Program-made: the position numbers and the translations under genes | Part shown: in pieces, positions 53,522 to 61,255 of the stretch | How the letters are laid out: each line of letters begins with the position of its first letter | Position numbering within the stretch: position 1 is the stretch's first letter | Notes under the pieces: model-generated | What the model was told of the DNA's origin: nothing | Seen by the model: only the letters and a program-made list of their open reading frames with translations | The model's database searches: none | Assembly: GCF_023703325.1 (NCBI RefSeq) | Contig: NZ_JAMQGM010000018.1 | Span: 62,001 to 126,000, forward strand | Direction of reading: 5' to 3' | Origin: Streptomyces meridianus | GTDB lineage: Bacteria > Actinomycetota > Actinomycetes > Streptomycetales > Streptomycetaceae | DNA: 64,000 nucleotides

Positions 53522-53742
53522 CGGCCTCCCCCTCTGTCATCTCGACCTGAGAGCTTCACCGGGGCCGCCGGGTCCCGGTTTTCACCGTCGGTGAGGAGGG
53601 GTTTCCGCCGGCCGGTGGCCGTTCGTAGCCCGCCCTGCTTTCCAGAGTGACCTCGCCCGAGCGGTACGTGTGCCTGAGAGATTCCGGGGAGGATTTGCTC
53701 CTTCGGCGCCTCCTGCCTTGCGGTGGAGGACTCTCCCGCACG
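53522..53742 (-). ncRNA. Tandem glycine riboswitch in the gcvP leader
   Basis: Reading leftward, the first aptamer has GGGAGAGTCC, the glycine-core GCCGAAGGAGCAA, CTCTCAGGCA and a closing TCACTCTGG. The second follows with ACCGACGGTGAAAACCGGG, GAAGCTCTCAGG and ATGACAGAGGGGGAGG. The pair ends 58 bp before the gcvP start and would let glycine switch the gene on. The layout matches the tandem glycine aptamers of other actinomycetes; boundaries are approximate. Confidence 0.9.
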
Positions 53743-53858
53743 GGGTCTGCGGCCACAGCCAGCCTACCAGCGCTCTCCCCCACCCCTCCGAGTGGCCGAA
53801 CGTCCCGCTCTGCATTTTCGTAGTTCTCAGAGACGTTCTGCGAGCAATTGGAGGGACC

Positions 53859-54230
53859 GTGCAGACCGACATCGATCCGCGGAGCCTGATAGGCCGCAAG
53901 GCGTACGACCGGGAAGGCGCGAAGCTCGGAACCGTCGACGAGGTCTACCTCGACGACGCCACGGGACGACCCGAATGGGCTGCCGTACGGACCGGATTTT
54001 TCGGCCGGGACGCGTTCGTCCCCCTCGAGCCCAGCGAGATCGTGGACAACGCCCTGCGCGTGCCCTTCCTGCGGGACCTGGTCCGCAACGCCCCCGACTT
54101 CGGCGTCGGCCGGCATCTCTCCCCCGAGCAGGAGGTCCAGCTCTATCACCACTACGGCCTCGACGCCGCGGCACCGGAGCGCTCCGCTCCCGGCGAGGAC
54201 TTCGGCCGTATCGCCGGGGCCGGGGACTGA
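53859..54230 (+). CDS. PRC-barrel domain protein
   Basis: 123 residues from GTG 53859, with GGAGGG upstream. A PRC barrel at about residues 5-80 reads LIGRKAYDREGAKLGTVDEVYLDD and AAVRTGFFGRDAFVPL. The tail is acidic and low complexity. PRC proteins bind RNA or partner proteins, as in RimM; this short stand-alone type is linked with stress responses. Its 3' end overlaps dinB by 79 bases on the other strand. Confidence 0.85.
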   Translation: MQTDIDPRSLIGRKAYDREGAKLGTVDEVYLDDATGRPEWAAVRTGFFGRDAFVPLEPSEIVDNALRVPFLRDLVRNAPDFGVGRHLSPEQEVQLYHHYGLDAAAPERSAPGEDFGRIAGAGD

Positions 54231-55600
54231 CCGGCCCCGCCCGTCAGCGGCAGTGGTTCGGAGGGCTGCAGATCCGGGTCGTCCACGGGAAACGTTCGGA
54301 CTCGGCCCGGCGCCGAGCCCGGGCGCTCGAAGCGGACCGTCACCTTTCCGACACCACTGCCCTGCACCCAGCCCGCTCCGTGCTCGGGATGCCGGACGTC
54401 GTGGCCGGGCAGCCAGCGACGGACGGCCGGACGGCCGGCCGCCGGGGCGCCCTGGCTCCCGGTCACGCCGGCAACATCCAGGGCCTCGGCCTCGAGCGAT
54501 CCGCTCTCCGCCCGCTCGGCGTTCTCGGAGGCCGCCTGCGCGAAGAGATCCTCCTGGGTGAAGTCGGCGAGTCCGCTCACGCCCACTCCGAGGAGCCGGA
54601 TGCCGCCCGTGGTGTCCACCCCGTCGAGCAGGCGGTCCGCGGCCTCCCGCACCACCGCCGGCTCGTCGGTGGGTCCGCGCAGGGTCTCGGAGCGGGTGAG
54701 CGTCGAGAAGTCGTAGCGCCGGACCTTGAGCACCACGGTGCGCCCCGAGCGTCCGGCGGAGCGCAGCCGCTTCACGCAGCGGTCGGCGAGCCGGCCGACC
54801 TCGGCGCGGACCCGCACCCGGTCGTGCAGATCGACGTCGAACGTGTCCTCGACGGAAACGGACTTGGCGTCCCGCTCGGCAACCACGGGACGGTCGTCGT
54901 GTCCGGTCGACATGGCGTGCAACGAGGTTCCGTGCGCTTTCCCCAGCAGCCGTACGAGTTCGCCCTCGCCGGCTTCCGCTATCTCCGCGACCGTGTGGAT
55001 TCCGGCCCTTCGCAGGTGTTCGGCCGTGGCCGGGCCCACTCCGGGCAGGATGCGGGCGGGCATCGGTCCGAGCAGACGGCGTTCGGTGCCCGGCCGGATG
55101 ACCGCCAGCCCGTCCGGTTTGGCCTGCTCGGAGGCGATCTTGGCCAGCATCTTCGAGCCGGCCAGCCCCACGGAGCCGGTGAGCGTCGTCGCCGCGCGGA
55201 TGTCGCGGCGGAGTTTCTCGCCTGCGCGTCGTGCTGCTTCCTCGCCGGCCTCGATGCCGCCGGCCTCCAGGTCGACGAAGGCCTCGTCGAGGCTCAGCGG
55301 TTCGACGAGCGGGGAGAGCGCGTGCAGGAGCTCCATGACGGCGTCACTGACCTGGCGGTACAGCGAGAAGCGCGGTGTCAGATAGGCCGCGTTGGGGCAG
55401 AGACGCCGCGCCTGTGCGGTCGACATCGCCGAGTGGACCCCGAAGCCGCGGGCCTCGTACGACGCGGTGGAGACCACGCCGCGCGGCCCCAGCCCGCCGA
55501 CGACGACGGGCTTTCCGCGCAGGCTGGGTTTCGCGGCCTGTTCCGCGGCAGCGAAGAACGCATCCATGTCCAGATGCAGGATCGTCGGAGCGTCTCTCAC
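54152..55600 (-). CDS. dinB: DNA polymerase IV (translesion, Y family)
   Basis: 482 residues from GTG 55600, the best start although its GGAGG is very close. Y-family motifs are LHLDMDAFFAAAEQ, SYEARGFGVHSAM and SLDEAFVDLEA, all catalytic acids present. A helix-hairpin-helix (LPGVGPATAEHLRRAGI) and a C-terminal little-finger domain follow. The last 50 residues are a Pro/Ser-rich extension. It copies damaged DNA with low fidelity. It runs convergently into the PRC-barrel gene. Confidence 0.94.
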   Translation of the reverse strand: MRDAPTILHLDMDAFFAAAEQAAKPSLRGKPVVVGGLGPRGVVSTASYEARGFGVHSAMSTAQARRLCPNAAYLTPRFSLYRQVSDAVMELLHALSPLVEPLSLDEAFVDLEAGGIEAGEEAARRAGEKLRRDIRAATTLTGSVGLAGSKMLAKIASEQAKPDGLAVIRPGTERRLLGPMPARILPGVGPATAEHLRRAGIHTVAEIAEAGEGELVRLLGKAHGTSLHAMSTGHDDRPVVAERDAKSVSVEDTFDVDLHDRVRVRAEVGRLADRCVKRLRSAGRSGRTVVLKVRRYDFSTLTRSETLRGPTDEPAVVREAADRLLDGVDTTGGIRLLGVGVSGLADFTQEDLFAQAASENAERAESGSLEAEALDVAGVTGSQGAPAAGRPAVRRWLPGHDVRHPEHGAGWVQGSGVGKVTVRFERPGSAPGRVRTFPVDDPDLQPSEPLPLTGGAGQSPAPAIRPKSSPGAERSGAAASRP

Positions 55601-55652
55601 GCCTCCGATGCTGCCCTACGGCAGTGACAACCGCCCGGAACGGCGGGCCTTC

Positions 55653-56261
55653 TCAGACGGCGCGGTTGCGACGACGGGCCAGTTCATCGGCCGGGTTGTG
55701 CCGGATGAGCGTCTCCCCGGTGTCGACCCGTTCGCCGGGGAGCTGGGCGAGGGCCTGCTCGACGTCACCGCGCACGACCCCGACCGCAATGCCGAAGACC
55801 CCCTGACCACCCTGGAGGAGCCCGACGACCTCGTCCGGCGAGGTGCACTCGTGCACCGTGGCGCCATCGCTCATGAGGGTCATCTGCGCGAGATCCTCGG
55901 CTGTCCGGGTGCACAGGTGACTGACGGCGGCACGGATGTTCTGCAGGGACACCCCGGTGTCCAGCAGCCGCTTCACGATCTTCAGCACCACGACGTCACG
56001 GAAGCTGTAGAGCCGCTGGGTCCCGGAGCCCTGGGCCGATCGCACGCTGGGCTCGACGAGACCGGTACGCGCCCAGTAGTCAAGCTGTCGGTAGGTGATG
56101 CCGGCGGCCGCGCATGCCGTGGGTCCCCGGTAGCCGAGTCGGTCGGCGGGGTCCCCGCCTCCGTCTGCTTCCCTCGTGTGCTGCCCGACAGCGGGTTCGC
56201 CCACGCCCCTGCAGAGCGGAACAGCGCCGCCCGCAACTCTGCCGTCGCCGGTGCTTCTCAC
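55653..56261 (-). CDS. MerR-family regulator (Rv1830-like)
   Basis: 202 residues from GTG 56261, with GGAGGT upstream. After a Gly-rich leader the winged helix reads AGITYRQLDYWARTGLVEPS, and RLYSFRDVVVLKIVKRLLDTG follows. A C-terminal segment (VHECTSPDEVVGLLQ, FGIAVGVVRGDVEQAL) matches the Rv1830 group. The gene sits two places from the FtsR-like MerR, an order also seen in mycobacteria. Confidence 0.9.
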   Translation of the reverse strand: MRSTGDGRVAGGAVPLCRGVGEPAVGQHTREADGGGDPADRLGYRGPTACAAAGITYRQLDYWARTGLVEPSVRSAQGSGTQRLYSFRDVVVLKIVKRLLDTGVSLQNIRAAVSHLCTRTAEDLAQMTLMSDGATVHECTSPDEVVGLLQGGQGVFGIAVGVVRGDVEQALAQLPGERVDTGETLIRHNPADELARRRNRAV

Positions 56262-56424
56262 GCCGACCTCCGTCCTTGACCTGCCTTGACGACGGTAGGG
56301 AGTAGCCCGGGGTGCGTCAACGATCGCCACACTCGGCACGCCGGGTGATAATCACCCCGAGAGTGGTTTTCCGTGCTCGTGTCCGGGGAACGGCTGGCCG
56401 GATGGTCGGCCTCGCTCAACGGGG

Positions 56425-56898
56425 TCACTGGCTGTTGGTGCCGAAGTCCTCGGGCGAGATCTGGTCGAGGAACTCGCGGAACTTCTCCACCTCGTCCTCC
56501 TGCTCATCGGGGATCGCGATCCCCGCATCGTCCAGCACGCCGTCGCTGCCGTAGATCGGGGTCCCCGTACGCAGCGCGAGCGCTATGGCGTCCGAGGGCC
56601 TGGCACTGACCTCCACACCGCTGGCGAACACCAGCTCGGCGTAGAAGACCCCCTCGCGCAGATCCGTGATCCGTACCTCGGTGAGTTCCTGGCCGACGGC
56701 CTCGAGCACGTCCTTGAAGAGATCGTGCGTGAGCGGACGCGCAGGGGCCATGCCCTGCTGCGCGAACGCGATGGCAGTCGCCTCACCCGGGCCGATCCAG
56801 ATGGGAAGGTACCGGTCGCCTCCCACTTCCCGCAGAAGCACGATCGGCTGGTTGGAGGGCATTTCCACCCGGACACCCACGACATCGAGCTCGTTCAC
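56425..56898 (-). CDS. Bifunctional nuclease-domain protein (Rv1829-like)
   Basis: 157 residues from GTG 56898. The bifunctional nuclease (DUF151) domain spans residues 1-130: NELDVVGVRVEMPSNQPIVLLRE, LPIWIGPGEATAIAFAQQG, RPSDAIALALRTGTPIYG. The tail is acidic (DEQEDEVEKF). Members have RNase/DNase activity in plants; the bacterial role is unknown. It lies between two MerR genes, as Rv1829 does. Confidence 0.92.
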   Translation of the reverse strand: MNELDVVGVRVEMPSNQPIVLLREVGGDRYLPIWIGPGEATAIAFAQQGMAPARPLTHDLFKDVLEAVGQELTEVRITDLREGVFYAELVFASGVEVSARPSDAIALALRTGTPIYGSDGVLDDAGIAIPDEQEDEVEKFREFLDQISPEDFGTNSQ

Positions 56899-56961
56899 AC
56901 AGCAACCCTAGGACGTGCGTGCCGGGTTTGGGTAGTCGGGCGGTTTCCGCACGCCCTCCGA

Positions 56962-57690
56962 TCAGGGCGACGGCGACCGGAGCGCGGACTCCACGAAGGC
57001 CGCGTGGAGCCGTACGAACAGGGCAGCCAGCTCACGTGCGGTCGCCTCGGCGTCATTTCTCGTCTGCGGGTTCCGGTGCCGCCGCAAGGGTGCCACGATC
57101 TGCTCGACAAGCCCTGCCTGCCGGTCCGCGGCCGCTCTCACCGCGCGCAGATGGCGGGGCTCCACCCCGAACCGCCCGATCTCGGCCACCAGCCGGGCCA
57201 CGGCCACGGACTCCCTGTCGTAGCACCCGTCGTCCGCCGGGGCCACCAGGCCGTAGGCCTCCCACTCCACGAGGTCGTCTTCGCCGGCACCCGCCTCCTC
57301 GAGGAACTCCTCACGGGCGATGCGGGACGGTCCCCCGGCCGTTGCATCGAGCAGCTCCGGGGCCGGGCCCGGCGCGGGCATTCGGACGTCCGCACCGCGG
57401 GCCGGGGCGTCCAGGTGCTCCCGGATGACCTCGAGTGGGAGGTAGTGATCGCGCTGCATCCGCAGCACGGACGCGAGCCGGTCGACATCGTCGGGACTGA
57501 ATTTCCGGTACCCGGACGGCGTCCGCTCGGGCTCGACGAGCCCCTCGGCCTCCAAGAACCTGATCTTGGAAATCGTGGCCTCGGGAAACTCGTCGCGCAA
57601 CAGGCCGAGGACCGTGCCAATGCTCATCGAGCGTCCCGCGCCGGCCGAGGTGCCGCCCGCGCGGGAACCGCCCGACGGTGTCCGAGGCAT
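56962..57690 (-). CDS. MerR-family regulator (Rv1828/FtsR-like)
   Basis: 242 residues from ATG 57690. The MerR HTH is at about residues 22-85 (MSIGTVLGLLRDEFPEATISKIRFLEAEGLVEPERT, YRKFSPDDVDRLASVL). A coiled-coil dimerisation region and helical C-terminal domain follow. The Corynebacterium homologue FtsR activates ftsZ, so a cell-division role is possible. The N-terminal 20 residues are a Ser/Gly-rich extension. It follows the FHA gene with 15 bp between them. Confidence 0.92.
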   Translation of the reverse strand: MPRTPSGGSRAGGTSAGAGRSMSIGTVLGLLRDEFPEATISKIRFLEAEGLVEPERTPSGYRKFSPDDVDRLASVLRMQRDHYLPLEVIREHLDAPARGADVRMPAPGPAPELLDATAGGPSRIAREEFLEEAGAGEDDLVEWEAYGLVAPADDGCYDRESVAVARLVAEIGRFGVEPRHLRAVRAAADRQAGLVEQIVAPLRRHRNPQTRNDAEATARELAALFVRLHAAFVESALRSPSP

Positions 57691-57705
57691 GGTCCTCCCC
57701 GAGGG

Positions 57706-58548
57706 TCAGATGCCCCGCTGGCTCGCGTAGAAGATCAGCCGGTACTTTCCGATCTGCACCTCGTCGCCGTTCGCCAGCGGCACGGAGTCGATCCGCTCAC
57801 GGTTGACGTAGGTGCCATTGAGGCTCCCGACGTCGGAGGCGGTGAAGCCGCCGTCCTGACCGCGGTGGAACTCCACGTGCCGCCGCGAGACCGTCACGTC
57901 GTCGAGGAAGATGTCGCTCTGCGGGTGCCGGCCGGCTGTGGTGAGATCACTGTCCAGCAGGAACCGGCTGCCCGAATTGGGGCCGCGCCGGACCACCAGC
58001 AGTGCCGAGCCGGGCGGAAGGTCGTCGACGGCGGCCTGAGCCTCAGGGGACAGCGGCGGCGCGGTCTGGCCGGTCGCCTCGGCCTCGTACGCCTCCAGCC
58101 CGGAGATCGAGATGGTGGACGTCGTCTCGGACGGGCGCTCCGCGGCAGCAGAGACACGCAGCGGCGCACCGCAGTTGGAACAGAAGCGGCTGGCTTCCGC
58201 GTTCCGGTGACCGCACCGCGTACAAACCGGCAAGGCCGACATGGGCTGAGCCTCCTGCCCCGCCTGCCCCGCAGGGGCAGTGGACGTGTGCGGACCCGGG
58301 CCGATGCCACCGCCCGCACTCATTGCTGATGGATCCTGGAAACCTATGGCTGCGGGCCCCGCAGGGTCAACCGACGACGCGCCGTGGCCGCCGGCAATGT
58401 CGCCGCTCGCGCCCGCGACCTCATCGCGGAACAGCGGACGTGCCCCGACCTCGGTGTTTCCCTCCCCCGACGTTCCGCCACGGCGGCCCGCATCGCCGCC
58501 GCCGTCCTCACGCGGGCTCTTACCGAACAACTTCCCGAACAACTTCAC
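57706..58548 (-). CDS. GarA/OdhI-like FHA protein with N-terminal zinc ribbon
   Basis: 280 residues from GTG 58548, with AGGGGAA upstream. An N-terminal low-complexity leader (1-105) is followed by a zinc ribbon with Cys109, Cys112, Cys123 and Cys126. The phosphoacceptor motif ETTST lies at 141-145, and an FHA domain at about 182-275 (RHPQSDIFLDD, VSRRHVEFHRG, GSLNGTYVNRE). The ETTS motif is the PknB/PknG target in mycobacterial GarA, which controls 2-oxoglutarate metabolism. The zinc ribbon and long leader are additions compared with GarA. Confidence 0.93.
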   Translation of the reverse strand: MKLFGKLFGKSPREDGGGDAGRRGGTSGEGNTEVGARPLFRDEVAGASGDIAGGHGASSVDPAGPAAIGFQDPSAMSAGGGIGPGPHTSTAPAGQAGQEAQPMSALPVCTRCGHRNAEASRFCSNCGAPLRVSAAAERPSETTSTISISGLEAYEAEATGQTAPPLSPEAQAAVDDLPPGSALLVVRRGPNSGSRFLLDSDLTTAGRHPQSDIFLDDVTVSRRHVEFHRGQDGGFTASDVGSLNGTYVNRERIDSVPLANGDEVQIGKYRLIFYASQRGI

Positions 58549-58734
58549 GGGCGATTCCCCTTGAATGACACAGACCCGCCCGTGGGGCAGGACAAGCCCT
58601 CGACGTACTGGCCGACTTGGACACCTTGACAACGTTCCTGATCGCCGGACAGTTTCCACCACGCACCATCCCCCCGGTGCGCCGACCCCCTGCATCCTCA
58701 TGCCCAGCCGAAGCGGGCCTGATGCGCGCGATTC

Positions 58735-59898
58735 TCACTGCGATGACGACCGAGCGTAGTCAGGCCGCTTCACCGGCCGCAAGGCGTCCACGACAACCCG
58801 CTTCGACGGGGTGATGACGACCTCGGCCTGCTCCTTCTCCAGGCTCTGCACCACACCGCCCGGGATGTTGAGGGCGGGTTCCAGATCCTGGGGCTTGCCG
58901 ATGACCTTGAACCTGAAGGGTGCGCGCACGGTCCGATCGCCGATCCGGACCCCGCGCGTGGTGTCGGCGAAGGACGAGTCGGCCACGATACGCACGTCGT
59001 TGATCTGGATGGCTTCGGCTCCCGCCGCCCGCAGCTCCTGGATCGCGTCGAGGAGCATGTCCGCCTGGACCGTCCTGCGCGGATCCCGGATCGTGACGTT
59101 GATTCCCGGTCCCTGCGCCGCCACCGTCCCTGCCAGCACTCCCAGCTGCTGTTCCTTCTCGACGGTCTGCCTGCGGGCTTCCTCGGCCTGGTCGGAGCTG
59201 TTCTCGAGTTCCGCACGCTGGTCCTCCAGCCGCCGCTTCTCGCCTTCGAGTCGGGCGGTCCGGTCGTCGAGCTCGTCGAGGATACGGACCAGGTCCTCCT
59301 GGCGTGCGCCACGCAGAGCACTGTTGTCGCTGGTGGAACGCACCTGGATCGCCAGGCCCAGCCCGAGGACGAACAGCAGCAGCGCAACGATGAGCTGTGC
59401 CCGGGTGATGCGCGGTGGCCACAGGACGGCGAGCAGACGTGTGCGTCCGCTGCCCGCGGCAGCAACCCCTCCGGATTCCTCCGCAGCCACGTCCTCCGCA
59501 GCGGTCTGCGGTGGGACGTCAGCCCGCTTCGGGGCGGCCGGACGTTCGGGAACCGGCGGGCGCTGGGAGCCCATCGCGCGCTCGGGGGGCAGATCGGGGC
59601 CGGCCGGCTCCCCCGCAGCGCGCCGCGGGGCAGCAGACGGCCGGGGTGCCTCCGGCCCCTCCGGACGCTCGGGGCCGGGCGCGCCGACATCGGGCCGGTG
59701 CCCTTCCTTGCGGTGTTCTGGGGGGCCCGGTCGGCCTGCGGCCGCGGCTGAAGGGCCGGTGTCCGGCGGTCCGGACCTCCTCGGCTGGGCCTCCTCCGCG
59801 GAGTCCGGCGACGTGGCGGAAGTGTCCGGCTGCTCGGGGGCCCGGGGTGTTTCCGGCTCTTCCGGTTTCTCGGGTCCGGGAATCTCGTCGTTGCTCAT
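58735..59898 (-). CDS. DUF881 membrane protein with long proline-rich N-terminus
   Basis: 387 residues from ATG 59898. The first 165 residues are Pro/Glu/Ala-rich and disordered. A membrane segment at about 175-195 (LIVALLLFVLGLGLAIQV) and a coiled coil (LVRILDELDDRTARLEGEKRRLEDQ) precede the DUF881 domain (GPGINVTIRDP, LLDAIQELRAAGAEAIQINDVRI). It is conserved beside the Sbp gene in many Gram-positives and is thought to act at the septum or during envelope growth; the function is unproven. Confidence 0.92.
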   Translation of the reverse strand: MSNDEIPGPEKPEEPETPRAPEQPDTSATSPDSAEEAQPRRSGPPDTGPSAAAAGRPGPPEHRKEGHRPDVGAPGPERPEGPEAPRPSAAPRRAAGEPAGPDLPPERAMGSQRPPVPERPAAPKRADVPPQTAAEDVAAEESGGVAAAGSGRTRLLAVLWPPRITRAQLIVALLLFVLGLGLAIQVRSTSDNSALRGARQEDLVRILDELDDRTARLEGEKRRLEDQRAELENSSDQAEEARRQTVEKEQQLGVLAGTVAAQGPGINVTIRDPRRTVQADMLLDAIQELRAAGAEAIQINDVRIVADSSFADTTRGVRIGDRTVRAPFRFKVIGKPQDLEPALNIPGGVVQSLEKEQAEVVITPSKRVVVDALRPVKRPDYARSSSQ

Positions 59899-59902
59899 GC
59901 GA

Positions 59903-60235
59903 TCAGGCCCTGAACACGTGACGGCGGATGGCTGCCGCGTTGGAGAAGATCCGGATGCCCAGCACCACAACCACACCGGTCGACAGCTGCGCCCCGACGC
60001 CGAGCTTGTCGCCCAGGAAAACGATCAGCGCGGCAACCACGACGTTGGACAGGAACGAGACCACGAACACCTTGTCGTCGAAGATGCCGTCGAGCATCGC
60101 GCGCAGACCGCCGAAGACCGCGTCGAGCGCTGCCACGACGGCGATCGGCAGATAGGGTTCGACGACCGCGGGTACCTCGGGCCGGACGAACAATCCGACC
60201 ACGACTCCTACGATGAGGCCCAGTACGGCGATCAC
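59903..60235 (-). CDS. Small basic protein (Sbp), membrane
   Basis: 110 residues from GTG 60235, overlapping the upstream DUF881 stop by four bases. There are three membrane segments: IAVLGLIVGVVVGLFV, LPIAVVAALDAVFGGLRA, FLSNVVVAALIVFLG. GIRIFSNAAAIRRHVFRA forms a basic tail. The Sbp family lies between two DUF881 genes in Bacillus and actinomycetes. Its role is unknown. Confidence 0.92.
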   Translation of the reverse strand: MIAVLGLIVGVVVGLFVRPEVPAVVEPYLPIAVVAALDAVFGGLRAMLDGIFDDKVFVVSFLSNVVVAALIVFLGDKLGVGAQLSTGVVVVLGIRIFSNAAAIRRHVFRA

Positions 60236-61146
60236 GATATGCCCTTCCCTGTGTCGGCGGACCTCTCCCGGGTACCGCCCACCGGCTCTGCGGTGCGAAC
60301 GATCAGGCTCGGCGCGGCCGCAAGCCGCACGTTCTCCTGGGTGGTAATACTGGTGCGGACACCGTAGTTCTCGACCAGCACGCTCAGGTACTGGCCGTCG
60401 GCGCTGTTCTCGAAGGCGGTGCGCAGCCGGTCGCCGTCCCCCACCGCAAGCACCGTGTACGGCGGCACCAGCGGCCTGTTGTCGACCAGTACGGCGTCAC
60501 CCGCCGCCCTGATCGCAGACAGTGCCGTGAGGCGCTGGCCGTTGACGGAGATGGCCTCGGCGCCGGCCTGCCAGAGCCCGTTGACGATGCGCTGCATGTC
60601 GCGGTCGCGCACGCGGCCGGTGTCCGCGAAACCGCTGCCCTGCCGTGCGCCGTCGCCTCCTTGACCCGCGCCCTTGGCGTCGTCGACGACGAGCTTGACA
60701 CCGGGGCCGTGGACCGGCGTCGCACCGGCCTGCAGCGCGACGCTCTGCCCTTGGGGACCGCCGTGCTTCTCGAGTGCCCGGCGCTGCTGTCTGCCGACGG
60801 ACTCTCGGAGCGTGTCGACGGTCTTCTGCAGACGATCCGCCCGGTCGGTGGCCGCCTCGACGCGGTCGATCAGCTTCTGGCGTTCCTTGGCCACGACCGG
60901 GGCGGAAACGCGGGCCTGCGCAGCGCCGACGGTGACCACGATCCCCGCGAGCACCAGACCGGCGGCGAGACCCAGTTTCGCGCGCAGCGTCTTGGGCAGT
61001 CCGCCCCCTTCGGCGCTGCGCCGCGCGGCCGCCTCGGCATAGCCGTCGTCGAGGCTGTGGTCCATCACGTTGGTCAGCAGCGACATCGAGGCGTCCGGAC
61101 GCGCGGTGGTGGATCCGGTGCTCCGGTCGGGATGCTGCTGAGGCAT
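60232..61146 (-). CDS. DUF881 membrane protein
   Basis: 304 residues. I chose ATG 61146 because it yields the usual PQQHPDRSTG N-terminus; another in-frame ATG lies at 61155. A membrane segment at about residues 60-80 (LAAGLVLAGIVVTVGAA), a coiled coil and a DUF881 domain with VHGPGVKLVVDD and GAEAISVNGQRLTALSAIR are visible. It is the first gene of the DUF881-Sbp-DUF881 set, and the chain is translationally coupled. Confidence 0.92.
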   Translation of the reverse strand: MPQQHPDRSTGSTTARPDASMSLLTNVMDHSLDDGYAEAAARRSAEGGGLPKTLRAKLGLAAGLVLAGIVVTVGAAQARVSAPVVAKERQKLIDRVEAATDRADRLQKTVDTLRESVGRQQRRALEKHGGPQGQSVALQAGATPVHGPGVKLVVDDAKGAGQGGDGARQGSGFADTGRVRDRDMQRIVNGLWQAGAEAISVNGQRLTALSAIRAAGDAVLVDNRPLVPPYTVLAVGDGDRLRTAFENSADGQYLSVLVENYGVRTSITTQENVRLAAAPSLIVRTAEPVGGTRERSADTGKGIS

Positions 61147-61204
61147 GCCGCACATCGTCGCATGGCGACGTCGGCGGCTTCTTCACGGGGCCCTGCACGG
61201 GACC

Positions 61205-61239
61205 GCCATGGGGGGGTGCAACTGGCACCACCCCATGGC
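61205..61239. terminator. Near-perfect 15-bp hairpin between two leftward genes
   Basis: GCCATGGGGGGGTGC pairs with GCACCACCCCATGGC apart from one mismatch, across an AACTG loop. It sits 17 bp past the end of the guanylyltransferase gene and 59 bp before the DUF881 start. It could terminate or attenuate. Confidence 0.55.
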
Positions 61240-61255
61240 GAAGTGCCCCGAATCG

